A DNA stretch of 64,000 bases from Paenibacillus endoradicis (GCF_024721975.1 NZ_JANQBB010000002.1:744001-808000); one strand, 5' to 3'. Shown: positions 18,662 through 27,267, counted from the first letter of the stretch. Notes: generated by a model not told the origin, from the letters alone. Made by a program: numbers and translations.

Positions 18662-20449
18662 TTATTTGTTATTCGCATACCACTCATTAACTTCTTCTGT
18701 AATCTTCTGACCGCCGTTATCCATCCATTGTTTTACAAATTCGTCGAAGTACTCAATCGGTTCCTCACCGTAAATAATTTTGAGATAACTTTCTGTAGCA
18801 AGCTTCTTCAACAACTCACCTTTAGATTTCATCGTAGCCGTCATTGGACCGGTATAATAGTTTTTACCTTCGTTGACCGTTTGGTTAATTCGAACACCAG
18901 CGGCATTCAGCTGTCTTTCCTTATATTGTTTAACGTCAATTTCCATTGCAGTTACAGGCTCTGCATTAGGATCAGCCAAGAACTTTTTAACCGCTTCAAT
19001 ATTGGAATGTGGAATACTCGTAAAGTAACCAAGTATATTGGTCATCATAAATCTAATATCCAGCGTGGCGCCATCTTGAAGCGGCCATCGGTCAGCCGGA
19101 ACGCCTGCTTCTTCAAAATTGCTTTTAATGATTTTATCGTCTAATTTAACGTAATCATACCCTTCGTAGTAACCATCTTTCCAACGCGGATCGAAGTACG
19201 GATCGCCTTCCATTTCCAATTTTTTAGCGAAAACTTTGTTAAAATAAGAAAACCATGCTTCGATATTTTCGAAGTCTTTATTGAATACCGTAAAACCTTG
19301 AATAATTGGCTTCTCTGCACGCCCGCCCAATCCGTTTTCCCCAATCGGAAGTGGATACGGTTGGAAATCAGCCTCCGGATTGTTATTAGTCGCGTCTCCT
19401 AGCGGCCAATCACCCATCCAAAACGGTCCAAACATGATGCCTGCTTTTCCATTCGCTGTCAATTCGGCAGCCTTCGCAGGATCCTTGATTCCAGCTTCTT
19501 TATCCATGTAACCATTACTCATCCAGTCTCTCATTTTTTGCAAATACAGTTTAGCATCTGGATGAATAGCACCATAACTTAGCTTACCATCGTCTCCCTC
19601 GTTCCAGAATAAGCGTACGTCGTAAGTATTAATCATCTGATCGGTAAGTGCGGATACGATCGCATCCGTCTGCCCCATCCAAGTCCACGGTCCTTCTTTC
19701 AGCGGTACAGCCAAGCCAATCGTATCATCCTGTCCATTCTGGTCAGGATCGTTTTCCGTGAATTGCTTAAGAACATTTTCAAATTCATCTAGCGTTGAAG
19801 GAGGTTGAAGATTTAGATTATCAAGCCAGTCTTTGCGAATCCACATGACAGTGCCTTCATCACCCATGTAGAAAGCAGGTATACCATATATCTTTCCATC
19901 CTTCTTAACTTCACCAAGAGCATAATCATATTTCTCCAATAGCTTCTTATACTCAGGATGCGCATACTTTTCAATCGCTTCATCCACAGACAACAGTTTA
20001 TTGGCTGCAAGCAAGCTTTGCAGCGGATCACCACCCGCTGCAAATGCATCAGGTAATTTGGTACCGCCGGAAAGCAGTAGGCGCAGTTTTGTTTCATAAT
20101 CTTCCGGTTTTGTTACAATAAAATCAAATTTCACATCAATGCCCATATTCTCTTTCATCCAGCGAAGATTTGCGTTGTCTTCCATTGACTCTCCTGCTTT
20201 GAATGCATTCCCTCTCGATGTACCATCGTCAATGATGGCAGTCGTGATCGTAACTGGAGGATCGAACTTCTGATTCCAAAGTTCCGTTGACTCTCCCGCT
20301 TCTCCACTTTCCGATGGAGATGGACTACTAGATGTGACCGCTGAATTTGGATTCTGATTGTTATTATTTGTGCAAGCGGCTAATGTCGGTAGCAGTCCAA
20401 TTGCAATAGAAAGAAATACTAATCTTGCAACCTTCACATATCGACTCAT
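18662..20449 (-). CDS. Extracellular sugar-binding lipoprotein (LplA type)
   Basis: 595 residues, a family-1 solute-binding protein of the large LplA class. Lipobox LPTLAAC, with the lipidated Cys followed by a TNNNNQ linker, then a Ser/Pro-rich spacer to about residue 50. Long aromatic-rich binding domain with EYANNK at the C-terminus. Membrane-anchored receptor that delivers an oligosaccharide to the two permeases. First gene of the operon; a candidate -10 TATAAT lies in the upstream region, with a weak -35 consistent with activation by the AraC-type regulator. Confidence 0.92.
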   Translation of the reverse strand: MSRYVKVARLVFLSIAIGLLPTLAACTNNNNQNPNSAVTSSSPSPSESGEAGESTELWNQKFDPPVTITTAIIDDGTSRGNAFKAGESMEDNANLRWMKENMGIDVKFDFIVTKPEDYETKLRLLLSGGTKLPDAFAAGGDPLQSLLAANKLLSVDEAIEKYAHPEYKKLLEKYDYALGEVKKDGKIYGIPAFYMGDEGTVMWIRKDWLDNLNLQPPSTLDEFENVLKQFTENDPDQNGQDDTIGLAVPLKEGPWTWMGQTDAIVSALTDQMINTYDVRLFWNEGDDGKLSYGAIHPDAKLYLQKMRDWMSNGYMDKEAGIKDPAKAAELTANGKAGIMFGPFWMGDWPLGDATNNNPEADFQPYPLPIGENGLGGRAEKPIIQGFTVFNKDFENIEAWFSYFNKVFAKKLEMEGDPYFDPRWKDGYYEGYDYVKLDDKIIKSNFEEAGVPADRWPLQDGATLDIRFMMTNILGYFTSIPHSNIEAVKKFLADPNAEPVTAMEIDVKQYKERQLNAAGVRINQTVNEGKNYYTGPMTATMKSKGELLKKLATESYLKIIYGEEPIEYFDEFVKQWMDNGGQKITEEVNEWYANNK

Positions 20450-20611
20450 AATTTACCCCTCTTCTTTAACATTTCTGGTACATTTCAAATTATATGGACA
20501 CATCACACTTGCGTATATATACCATTTTTAACTTGATATAGAAAAGTGTACATAGCAAAGTACTCATGGCGCAAAATGACGCCTACGCACTACTTCTGAC
20601 GACATAAAAAA

Positions 20612-20634
20612 AGACCGGGGTGAATGCCCCCGGC
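20612..20634 (-). terminator. Terminator of the repetitive-protein gene
   Basis: CCGGGG/CCCCGG GC-rich stem with loop TGAATG; on the minus strand followed by TCTTTTTTTATG. About 30 nt after the stop at 20665. Confidence 0.92.
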
Positions 20635-20664
20635 TTAATTCATAATTAAAACGCGATCCGTATC

Positions 20665-21300
20665 TTAATCGTTGTAATCGGCAGCGAGTGCCGAAATAAC
20701 CGTACCTACCGCTTGTGTCCAACTACCAATAGCATTTACAAGTATTCCTTCTTCCGTATTTGGATTTGCATAGATTTGAAGTGTATTTCCAATGACTTGT
20801 ATCATATTCCCAACATTATCTAATGATTGACTAAAGGTTAGATTACCTTGTGTATTTATAGATACGCCTGCGCCTAATAATTGGAGTTCATTACCTATTG
20901 TTTCTAAACGTTGACACGATTGTTCATTTTCGTCCAATATCCCTAGAACAACCGTTACATTACCGAAAGACTGTAAAATATCTCCTACTATATCCATAAA
21001 TATCGGCTCATTATCAGCAGATAAGGCACTCCCTACAGCTTGTAGAACATTTCCCACTAGCCGCAAATCTGTTTTAATTGTTTCGGGCATGTTTTTAAAG
21101 GGGGTATCACCAATTGCTGCCACAATATTACCTACTGCCTCAACCCATCCGCCTATAATCGCAATAGTGTTCGAGTTACTTGATTCTGTTGATCTATTTG
21201 AGTCATCGGAGATGCGTAAATGAGTAGTTCTGTTTTCTTTATTTTGCTGTTTTTTTAACTTGCGGCTATATCGTTTATTTTTAGTTTTATAACTACTCAC
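20665..21300 (-). CDS. Repetitive amphipathic protein (DUF6944-like)
   Basis: 211 residues, not assigned a function. A basic, hydrophilic N-terminus (about 45 residues rich in K, N, S) precedes six degenerate repeats of about 25-30 residues with the core (V/I)G(N/D)xLQxxG: VGNIVAAIG, VGNVLQAVG, VGDILQSFG, IGNELQLLG, VGNMIQVIG, IGSWTQAVG. No signal peptide or classical membrane anchor, but the repeats are hydrophobic and glycine-rich, so membrane or particle association is plausible. It resembles a bacillar family that I believe is annotated DUF6944. Starts at GTG 21300 with TAGGTGA upstream. Single-gene unit flanked by terminators. Confidence 0.6.
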   Translation of the reverse strand: MSSYKTKNKRYSRKLKKQQNKENRTTHLRISDDSNRSTESSNSNTIAIIGGWVEAVGNIVAAIGDTPFKNMPETIKTDLRLVGNVLQAVGSALSADNEPIFMDIVGDILQSFGNVTVVLGILDENEQSCQRLETIGNELQLLGAGVSINTQGNLTFSQSLDNVGNMIQVIGNTLQIYANPNTEEGILVNAIGSWTQAVGTVISALAADYND

Positions 21301-21399
21301 TCTTTTTCACCTACTGACGATTAAATCGAATATTATTTCAGTATATGATAATTAATCAAATGAGTTAGAAAAACGTAATTGCATTACAATTTTAACTTT

Positions 21400-21456
21400 A
21401 ACGAAAAACAAAGATAGGGTCGTCACGATTGTGACACCCTATCTTTGTTTTTCGTT
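21400..21456 (-). terminator. Long hairpin terminator
   Basis: Perfect 21-bp stem (AACGAAAAACAAAGATAGGG plus one pair) enclosing GTCAC/GTGAC. The stem carries its own A/T tails, so it can end transcripts from either side; it closes the lipoprotein/debris transcript on the minus strand. Confidence 0.85.
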
Positions 21457-21851
21457 ATTTCACTTCTTTTTGGGAAATTTCAAATGTTAAACAAATTCGG
21501 TCACTAGTAAGTGAGCTCATATCGGCAGGCTGCCAGCGCATATGATTGATGCAGATTTTATCAATGACACAGATAGGAGCCAATAGGGATTTCATTCGAG
21601 ATTGTAATATACATGAGTTACTGTTTACCTCTTTCATTTGATATGTAATATTGATCACCGAAATCCGCGTCATTTAAGCCAATATTTGTAAATTTTGCTC
21701 GGCACCAAATCAAAAACACAGACGTCCATCGCCGTGGCTTTCCATACGCGACTTTCATTCTCATGTTACAACAAAAAAACATTATCATCTCGTACTCCAT
21801 CTTCATTTGTAATAGGGTAATACGGGGAACATGATTATGATGGAGTGACAC
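21455..21851 (-). pseudogene. Frame-shifted small gene after the lipoprotein
   Basis: Coding-like sequence is spread over different minus-strand frames: 21618-21851 (ending KFTNIGLNDADFGDQYYIS), a middle frame reading AMDVCVFDLVPSKIYKYW, and 21455-21673 (ending RICLTFEISQKEVK). The last reading frame looks protein-like but its first ATG has no ribosome site. Joining the frames would give one protein of about 120 residues, so I read this as a recently broken gene. The family is not recognised. It begins where the upstream lipoprotein ends, so it was probably cotranscribed. Confidence 0.4.
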
Positions 21852-23071
21852 TATGAAAATTCCAAATCTGACAAATTAACATAGTATAATTTTGGCACTA
21901 GTTCCTCTCCTGTATTGGGGTTTTTATATTTCATTGTGATTAGTAGTTTGTCATTTTTATTTCTCGAAATGTTGATGATATAATACCTTTCATCATCGAC
22001 ATTAAACGTTGCTTTTCTTAGTGTGCCATCTGTGTAATTTAGTAGATATAAGTCATTGTCTTTGCCGAACGACTGATAAAATAAACCCGAAATTTTGCTT
22101 TTTACAGATTCTGAAGACATTTCAAATTCTGGATTAACATCCATAATAGAGCGTAGGGAGTCATTTTCAATCTTCCCTAAAAATCTTGTAATGCTAAAAT
22201 TTGAATAGTATATATAATCGTTTGCAATGACAAAATTTGATACCCCTTGACGTAATTCGTTCTCGGGCGAGTCGGTAGAATTAGATGGAATCGTTGACAC
22301 ATCAACAGAACGCAGTAAACTCATATCATGGTCATATACATCTAGGTACAACCATATTTTCACACCGTATTCTATTTTCAACCGTAATAATGATATTGTA
22401 TTTTCGTCAGATGTTATCTGTCGGATAGCTTCCCCTATATTTGTTTTGTCATCAAAATCAAATTTCTTTAGAATCTTTCTCTCGTTCGTTTCTGTGTTAT
22501 ATTCTTCTAACTCAGAACCGCCGGTAGCGATTACTCTAACCATTAACAGTTTATTTCCCACAGCTGTCATGGTGTTGTAGGGAAATCCACCTTCTTCAGA
22601 AAAAATAACTGACATAGTATTACTGATTAAGTCCACTTTATAAAGATGAAGCGTTCTGTTTTTAATGTCCGATATTTCACCAGTTGTGACAAACATGTAT
22701 AAAGAGTTATCAATGACTGTCGTATCATACTTAGCTTCGTATGACCAATTTTTAACTGTACCTAATCTTATATTTTCTTTTGTTTCAAAATTGTAACGAT
22801 AGTAATCCATTTCGGTTATCGAGTCAACAGACCCAGTAGGAATTTTATTGTAAATAATGCTGTCATCGGTTAGCACTAAGATCCCATAACGCTCAATATC
22901 TCCGATTTTTGCATTGTTAATGTCATAAATTGAAATTTTTTCATTTGAAATCGAAGTGCTTGCGGTAATTGTTTGTTTAATATCGCGTATTTCTTCGTTT
23001 TCTGAATTGTCATCACAGCTACATAGAATCATTATAAAAGCCAAGGCAAGCAAACCTATTATTTTTTTCAA
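21851..23071 (-). CDS. Putative lipoprotein with propeller-like repeats
   Basis: About 406 residues, unknown function. The N-terminus has a short basic stretch, a hydrophobic segment LLALAFIMILCSC and an acidic start of the mature chain, matching a lipoprotein signal (lipidated Cys near residue 18-19). The rest is beta-rich with recurring segments such as LYKVDLISNTMSVIF, YNTETNERKILKKF and LLNYTDGTLRKATF, reminiscent of DUF5050/TolB-like beta-propellers. The start is put at TTG 23071, seven codons after the longest open frame, because AAGGAAGGG lies just upstream of it. It follows the secreted cysteine peptidase gene by about 80 nt, across a hairpin. Confidence 0.6.
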   Translation of the reverse strand: MKKIIGLLALAFIMILCSCDDNSENEEIRDIKQTITASTSISNEKISIYDINNAKIGDIERYGILVLTDDSIIYNKIPTGSVDSITEMDYYRYNFETKENIRLGTVKNWSYEAKYDTTVIDNSLYMFVTTGEISDIKNRTLHLYKVDLISNTMSVIFSEEGGFPYNTMTAVGNKLLMVRVIATGGSELEEYNTETNERKILKKFDFDDKTNIGEAIRQITSDENTISLLRLKIEYGVKIWLYLDVYDHDMSLLRSVDVSTIPSNSTDSPENELRQGVSNFVIANDYIYYSNFSITRFLGKIENDSLRSIMDVNPEFEMSSESVKSKISGLFYQSFGKDNDLYLLNYTDGTLRKATFNVDDERYYIINISRNKNDKLLITMKYKNPNTGEELVPKLYYVNLSDLEFS

Positions 23072-23106
23072 ACTAACCCTTCCTTTTCGCAAAAGCCATC
23101 AACTTT

Positions 23107-23145
23107 AAATCAAGAGGTGTTTGCTTAACAAACACCTCTTGATTT
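23107..23145 (-). terminator. Terminator after the C39-like peptidase gene
   Basis: Perfect 16-bp arms AAATCAAGAGGTGTTT and AAACACCTCTTGATTT around a 7-nt loop, 8 nt past the stop at 23153. The downstream T-run is modest, so some read-through into the lipoprotein gene is possible. Confidence 0.8.
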
Positions 23146-23152
23146 ATAAATT

Positions 23153-23911
23153 TTACCAAACTACCCGTGTACAAACACTATTAGCAACAGCTGCTGTTTT
23201 TTCATAATAATATGCCCATCCAGATTGTGTTCCACCAAGTGGATCAGCGAATTGAATTTTTGACTTGTCGTCATATATTGCGTTAACCACCAAGCTATGA
23301 CCAGTTGTTGCATAATGCCAATTTGCTCCAGTCGTATTTACAATCCCCATCGACCCCGGCGATTGCATAGTTACAATATCGTGATATAAATAATTGCCCA
23401 TAGCTGTTTGACTTGGATTTGCAGAATAAATATAATAAACTGTACTTTGCTTGCTATTTAAGTAAGGCGCAAGCGTTGTAGGATCTGTGCCGTTGGCATC
23501 GGTTCCTAAATCACTTGCTATCGTAGCTTGGCTATCAGATGACCCAGTAAGATATTGCACCATACTCTTTGCAGTTGCTGGAAGGCAGTAATTACTTTTA
23601 GTTTGCTGATACATATTGAACGTACCCGGTATTGAAATCTTAGTTGGTGTTGCTCTTGTTATGGAGGTTTGGGTCGCAAGTTCTTCTGCAACTTCCTCAG
23701 CAATCCGAATTTTTTCGTTTATGTTCGCCCATTCATCTTTGGTAAGGCCACTATAATAGTCATCGATTTCGGTAGGGGATAAAACGATCTCTCCAGCGGG
23801 TGCTGATCCTTTTGTTTCAGCATTAAATGCCTCTGCACTGGCATATGTAACAAAAGAAGAAAGCATAATCAAAGCCAAGAGGAAACATAAAAACCTTTTT
23901 GTCTTTTTCAT
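23153..23911 (-). CDS. Secreted papain-like cysteine peptidase (C39-like)
   Basis: 252 residues. Signal peptide MKKTKRFLCFLLALIMLSS ending near YASA (about 26), a short pro-region, and a C39_2-like domain from about 96. Candidate catalytic residues are Cys109 (NYCLPA), His205 (TGHSLVV) and Asp223 (FADPLGG). The expected oxyanion Gln appears as Q102/Q103 (MYQQTK). Probably an extracellular peptidase; substrate unknown. The ATG at 23911 has AAAGGTGG 6 nt upstream and begins the signal peptide; the longer frame starting at 24040 has no ribosome site and is rejected. A 5' leader of over 200 nt with hairpins precedes it. Confidence 0.75.
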   Translation of the reverse strand: MKKTKRFLCFLLALIMLSSFVTYASAEAFNAETKGSAPAGEIVLSPTEIDDYYSGLTKDEWANINEKIRIAEEVAEELATQTSITRATPTKISIPGTFNMYQQTKSNYCLPATAKSMVQYLTGSSDSQATIASDLGTDANGTDPTTLAPYLNSKQSTVYYIYSANPSQTAMGNYLYHDIVTMQSPGSMGIVNTTGANWHYATTGHSLVVNAIYDDKSKIQFADPLGGTQSGWAYYYEKTAAVANSVCTRVVW

Positions 23912-24067
23912 AGTAATCCACCTTTCATAATTCAAATATTTACAGGCCATTTTATAGACAAGCCCGTATACTGTCTTTCTGAGGATTGATTGTTCTTGCC
24001 GAAATCGGAAGCTACTGGTGGAAGGAATTCTCATCAGCACACCGAGGATCAGTTTCGAACCCAGCGA

Positions 24068-24131
24068 TCACTAGGCATTTCATCCCTAGCCTAAGTTTTT
24101 GACAACACGTAACAGAGCAATTTCCTCTGTT
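24068..24131 (-). other. Two hairpins in the long leader of the C39-like gene
   Basis: CTAGG...CCTAG (about 24071-24090) and AACAGAG...CTCTGTT (about 24110-24131) lie in the region upstream of 23911, next to the conserved-looking GGGTTCGAAAC (minus strand). No known riboswitch core was recognised and no transcription start is known, so this is only a candidate structured leader. Confidence 0.25.
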
Positions 24132-24206
24132 CACCACTAAACCCTACTTTTTTTTGGTAAATGATACAAATAATTCCAATTCATTTTTCTACTTAATATT
24201 ACCATT

Positions 24207-24371
24207 CATACAAATAACAGAGAATGATCTTTTAGACCCAAAACTATGTTGAAAAGTGTCGAAGAATTCGAAAATTGGAGCTTCCGAACTTCTTTTGACT
24301 GCAAAGCATGGAGATAACTGATAGCTTGATCGATCTGCTTATTCAAATTACGAGGACCCGATTGTGCTAAA
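24207..24371 (-). pseudogene. Unrecognised coding remnant
   Basis: Minus-strand frame of about 55 codons without a start codon, reading LAQSGPRNLNKQIDQAISYL and continuing to a TGA. A TAG lies just upstream in the same frame. The amphipathic pattern looks protein-derived, but no family is recognised. It is part of a gene-poor, debris-rich stretch (23912-24697). Confidence 0.25.
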
Positions 24372-24422
24372 TGCTACACCCCTTCATGCAAACGCAAATG
24401 ATTCAATATATTAACTACGACA

Positions 24423-24456
24423 AAAAAGCAGCTCGAATACATGCGAGCTGCTTTTT
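24423..24456. terminator. Terminator in the debris region
   Basis: AAAAAGCAGCTCG and CGAGCTGCTTTTT arms around an 8-nt loop, with T-runs on both strands. On the minus strand it would end the nicotianamine-synthase-like transcript. Confidence 0.85.
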
Positions 24457-24570
24457 CAAAGGAAACGCTATTTTCGATCATATAGTTTATTACGTCCATT
24501 TTAAACTGTACTGTTAAAAACAACAGATTTGGTTGCACCAATTCGTTCAGCAAGGTCTTTTATACTTTCA

Positions 24571-24678
24571 TTAGCGTTTTGATACCAAATGACGGTATTT
24601 AGTTTTTTCATGCACCTGTGTACACTCCACATGTGCCGTGTTAGGGAACATCTCTACTTCCTGCATCTCACGAAACAC
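24571..24678 (-). pseudogene. 3' fragment of an RlmD/TrmA-family RNA methyltransferase gene
   Basis: Reads FREMQEVEMFPNTAHVECTQ and runs on to a TAA. The EMFPNTAHVEC stretch is the hallmark C-terminal motif (D.FP.T.HVE) of 23S rRNA uracil-5-methyltransferases such as RlmCD. Only about 35 codons remain, with an in-frame TAA just upstream and an abnormal tail past VEC. An overlapping frame at 24501-24611 encodes a 36-residue peptide (MKKLNTVIWYQNANESIKDL onwards) of unknown kind that may be another fragment. The remnant sits directly behind the nicotianamine-synthase-like gene and marks an old rearrangement. Confidence 0.55.
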
Positions 24679-24697
24679 TATTTCATCTTATCCTCCA

Positions 24698-25582
24698 TTA
24701 CCTTGGATTAGTTCCTCGTTCAAGAAACAACGTCGAATTGATGACCAAATTTTCTTCAGGACATGTTCGACCTAAAATCCGCCACCCCTGCTTATTCAAC
24801 TGCGATTCATCAATTGATTCGTACATGATTTTCTTCATCCCCTCTGCTGTGCGAACAGCTACTAACGGATCTGAATTAGTTCGAATAATTTGTTCAAGCA
24901 CTTCCTTCTTATTTCTAACGAGACTTGCCACAAAGATTTGTCTATAAGAGCTATAGTCGAATTCTGATCCATTCCCCATTACTACAGTAACGTTATCCTC
25001 TAAGCCCAAGCGCTCGAGTAGAATACATGATGCATCATAGGCCGCAGAATCCATTTCCAGGCAGATAATCTTCACATCACCTAGTAAGTGTAAAATAATA
25101 GGACTTAACGGCATCGGCCCACTGCCTACAAAGATAATTGGTAACTTCTCAGTCTGAACATCCTCCCGAATGAACTGACGAAGCCTAGTCAGCTCCTGAC
25201 TAACTAATGCCTTGTAAATATTCCAATAAGGCAATTTTGTTAAGATATCCAAGACTGAACTCTCAGATTTGCAAATGTCACGAGAATCACTTAGTTCTAC
25301 TAGACATTCAGCTTCTGACAACTTATCTTGCAAATTTCGTTGGTTCATTCTAATATAGTCGTTGCTTAGAACGGTTTGTATCTCCTCTGGTGAATAGTGG
25401 GATCGTAATTGAAGTGAAAGTTGACTAATGATTCTAGTTACCAATTGATTAGCAGGAGACAGATCTAATTCCTTCTGAAGAAGTTCATTTGCTTCGCGGA
25501 TAAAAGTGATAAGATTATCAACCATTTGTATTCTTGACGCGTTAACTGTATGTATAGTAGAACTAGTTGGATAAACCTTCAT
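24698..25582 (-). CDS. Nicotianamine-synthase-like protein (CntL/NAS family)
   Basis: 294 residues. The NAS fold condenses aminobutyrate units from S-adenosylmethionine, giving nicotianamine in plants and staphylopine-type metallophore precursors through CntL in bacteria. The hallmark FVGSGPMPLSPIIL is at 151-164, followed by a Rossmann-type SAM site with CLEMDSAAYDAS (174-185) and VVMGNGSEF; a helical N-domain precedes. AGGGAGGAATTAGGGAA lies before the ATG. No opine dehydrogenase (CntM) or histidine racemase (CntK) lies nearby, so whether the product is nicotianamine itself or feeds a distant pathway is open. It is separated from the MarR/MFS pair by a terminator, and a dyad lies in its own promoter region. 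Confidence 0.78.
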   Translation of the reverse strand: MKVYPTSSTIHTVNASRIQMVDNLITFIREANELLQKELDLSPANQLVTRIISQLSLQLRSHYSPEEIQTVLSNDYIRMNQRNLQDKLSEAECLVELSDSRDICKSESSVLDILTKLPYWNIYKALVSQELTRLRQFIREDVQTEKLPIIFVGSGPMPLSPIILHLLGDVKIICLEMDSAAYDASCILLERLGLEDNVTVVMGNGSEFDYSSYRQIFVASLVRNKKEVLEQIIRTNSDPLVAVRTAEGMKKIMYESIDESQLNKQGWRILGRTCPEENLVINSTLFLERGTNPR

Positions 25583-25659
25583 TTCCCTAATTCCTCCCTC
25601 ACTCTACTTCCTATTTCTTATTACCAACTATATTCATATGGTCAAAGATTTAGAAGAAT

Positions 25660-25685
25660 GTTGAGACGTGATATACAGTCTCAAC
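25660..25685. promoter_or_regulatory. Dyad upstream of the nicotianamine-synthase-like gene
   Basis: Perfect inverted repeat GTTGAGAC-N10-GTCTCAAC, about 80 nt upstream of the ATG, with a second small palindrome CTGTACAG next to it. It does not match the Fur or Zur consensus I know of. Probable operator, but no regulator is assigned. Confidence 0.4.
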
Positions 25686-25787
25686 TATTCTGTACAGATA
25701 GTAAAGTGGCGATGGAACAGGTAACTCAAAAAATTCTTTAGGATATAGATGCTCGAATGGTTCTATACAAGCAAGTAAAATACAAAA

Positions 25788-25821
25788 ATACGGTAGGTAC
25801 TGTTTCTAGTACCTACCGTAT
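25788..25821 (-). terminator. Terminator of the marR-MFS unit
   Basis: Arms ATACGGTAGGTACT and AGTACCTACCGTAT with a 6-nt loop, followed on the minus strand by TTTTTGTATTTTA. About 135 nt past the MFS stop. Confidence 0.9.
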
Positions 25822-25956
25822 GAACAACACCTGCTTACAACTCTATTTCTGGTGAATAATCTAGACTTACATTGAACATTCGCGAAATTATAACTAACTG
25901 CTTGATTCTTGTTGCATACTTACATCTTAGTTATGGATATATCATCACGGTATATA

Positions 25957-27267
25957 TTATGCTTTCTTACGTTTCATTGCATAGATAATAACACCAATTG
26001 CAAAAAGAATCATACAAATAGATGACAAGCGATACATCATCTCATAAGAAGTAAACGTAACAATAATACCTAGAATAATTGCCCCAAGTGATACCCCAAG
26101 ATCAGTAGCGTTGTAGAACAAGCCATTCACTGTACCGTAATCCTCTTTGCTAGCGGAACGAAGCATCCATGCTTGTAAAGTAGGTTGGATAGAGCCGAAT
26201 CCTACTCCATACAATAATGCCGATACAATAAGTAAACTCATTGATGTTGTATAAGATAATACAATCATACTTACAATAACGAAGATCGCTGCAGGAATAA
26301 GTACTATAATGGGACCTTTACTGTCAAAAATTTTACCCGCAATCGGGCGAACCATCAGTATAGTTAACGCATTGAATAAGAAAAATAGTCCAACTTGAGA
26401 TAAATTCAACTGCTCACCATAAACTGCAATAAAACTTAATATCCCACTGTAAGTAACGGATAATAGCACATTAAGTATTGCCGGGAAATAAATTGGGAAG
26501 ATCATAATGTCTCGCATACTACTTTTATTCTCTTCTGGCTGCTGTGCATGAGTATGAACGACTTGTTGTGAAGCAGTTTTATCTATTGAGAATTTCTCCA
26601 ACCCTTTGTTGTCCTGACGTTCTGCTAACTCTGTTAATGAATTTACTTTATTAGATCGGAGCTTATAGACGCCTGCTATAAATAGCATTGGAAACATACA
26701 AACGACTGCCCCAGCGCCAATCGTCGCTAATGTTGTAAAACCTGAAGCTTTCATAATACCCATCCCTGTTGCGGGACCAATCGACATAGCCAAGCTAGTA
26801 GAAAGTCCAAAATAACCTATACCTTCACCCATTCGTTTGGGCGGAATAATTTGCGTAACTAACGTTGGAATAATGGTACTACCAACACCAAAGCCAAATC
26901 CATATACCGCGCGCATTACTAATAGTGGCGCTACAGACTCTGGCAAAGCACATAACACTGTAGAAACGGCAGCAATAATTAATCCCGCTGTTAGTACAAT
27001 GTCTTTAGACCAACGCTTAATCCAACGTCCCGTCAATAACCTCGCAATAATAGCTGTAATCGCAAATGCGCTTGTCGCAAGACTAACCTGCATATCCCCA
27101 CCATTCAAATTCCCTTTTATATGCATAGAGAATGATGATAATAACATCTGCAAATTTAGAAATAGAAGAAACGATGCTAACGATAACGTAATAAATTGCT
27201 TCGTCCATAAGCGTGGTTTTTCAATCGCAATCGCTCCATTGTTCACTACTCTCTGTTGTTCATTCAT
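25957..27267 (-). CDS. MFS exporter (DHA1-like)
   Basis: 436 residues with about 12 membrane segments. The loop 2-3 motif appears as RLLTGRWIKRWSKD and the second half has RPIAGKIFDSKG. A long cytoplasmic loop (about 205-250, rich in Q, E, K) separates the halves. Typical drug/proton antiporter-like efflux protein; substrate unknown. It follows a MarR gene by 44 nt and is probably repressed by it. Its closeness to the nicotianamine-synthase-like gene allows a metallophore-export role like CntE, but that is speculation. It resembles the MFS gene at 56288-57475 in sequence and in its MarR pairing. Confidence 0.82.
   Translation of the reverse strand: MNEQQRVVNNGAIAIEKPRLWTKQFITLSLASFLLFLNLQMLLSSFSMHIKGNLNGGDMQVSLATSAFAITAIIARLLTGRWIKRWSKDIVLTAGLIIAAVSTVLCALPESVAPLLVMRAVYGFGFGVGSTIIPTLVTQIIPPKRMGEGIGYFGLSTSLAMSIGPATGMGIMKASGFTTLATIGAGAVVCMFPMLFIAGVYKLRSNKVNSLTELAERQDNKGLEKFSIDKTASQQVVHTHAQQPEENKSSMRDIMIFPIYFPAILNVLLSVTYSGILSFIAVYGEQLNLSQVGLFFLFNALTILMVRPIAGKIFDSKGPIIVLIPAAIFVIVSMIVLSYTTSMSLLIVSALLYGVGFGSIQPTLQAWMLRSASKEDYGTVNGLFYNATDLGVSLGAIILGIIVTFTSYEMMYRLSSICMILFAIGVIIYAMKRKKA

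Noticed and set aside
23912..24040. 43-residue N-terminal extension of the C39-like peptidase
   Set aside because: No ribosome site; the signal peptide begins at 23911 with a good site.
24010..24070. CTGATGAG followed by nearby GAAAC suggesting a hammerhead ribozyme, and GGGTTCGAAAC suggesting a tRNA T-arm
   Set aside because: The required stems do not form in the right order, and no acceptor or anticodon arm is present.
25550..25741. Plus-strand open frame of 63 codons
   Set aside because: Overlaps the promoter and start of the NAS-like gene, no ribosome site, no family resemblance.
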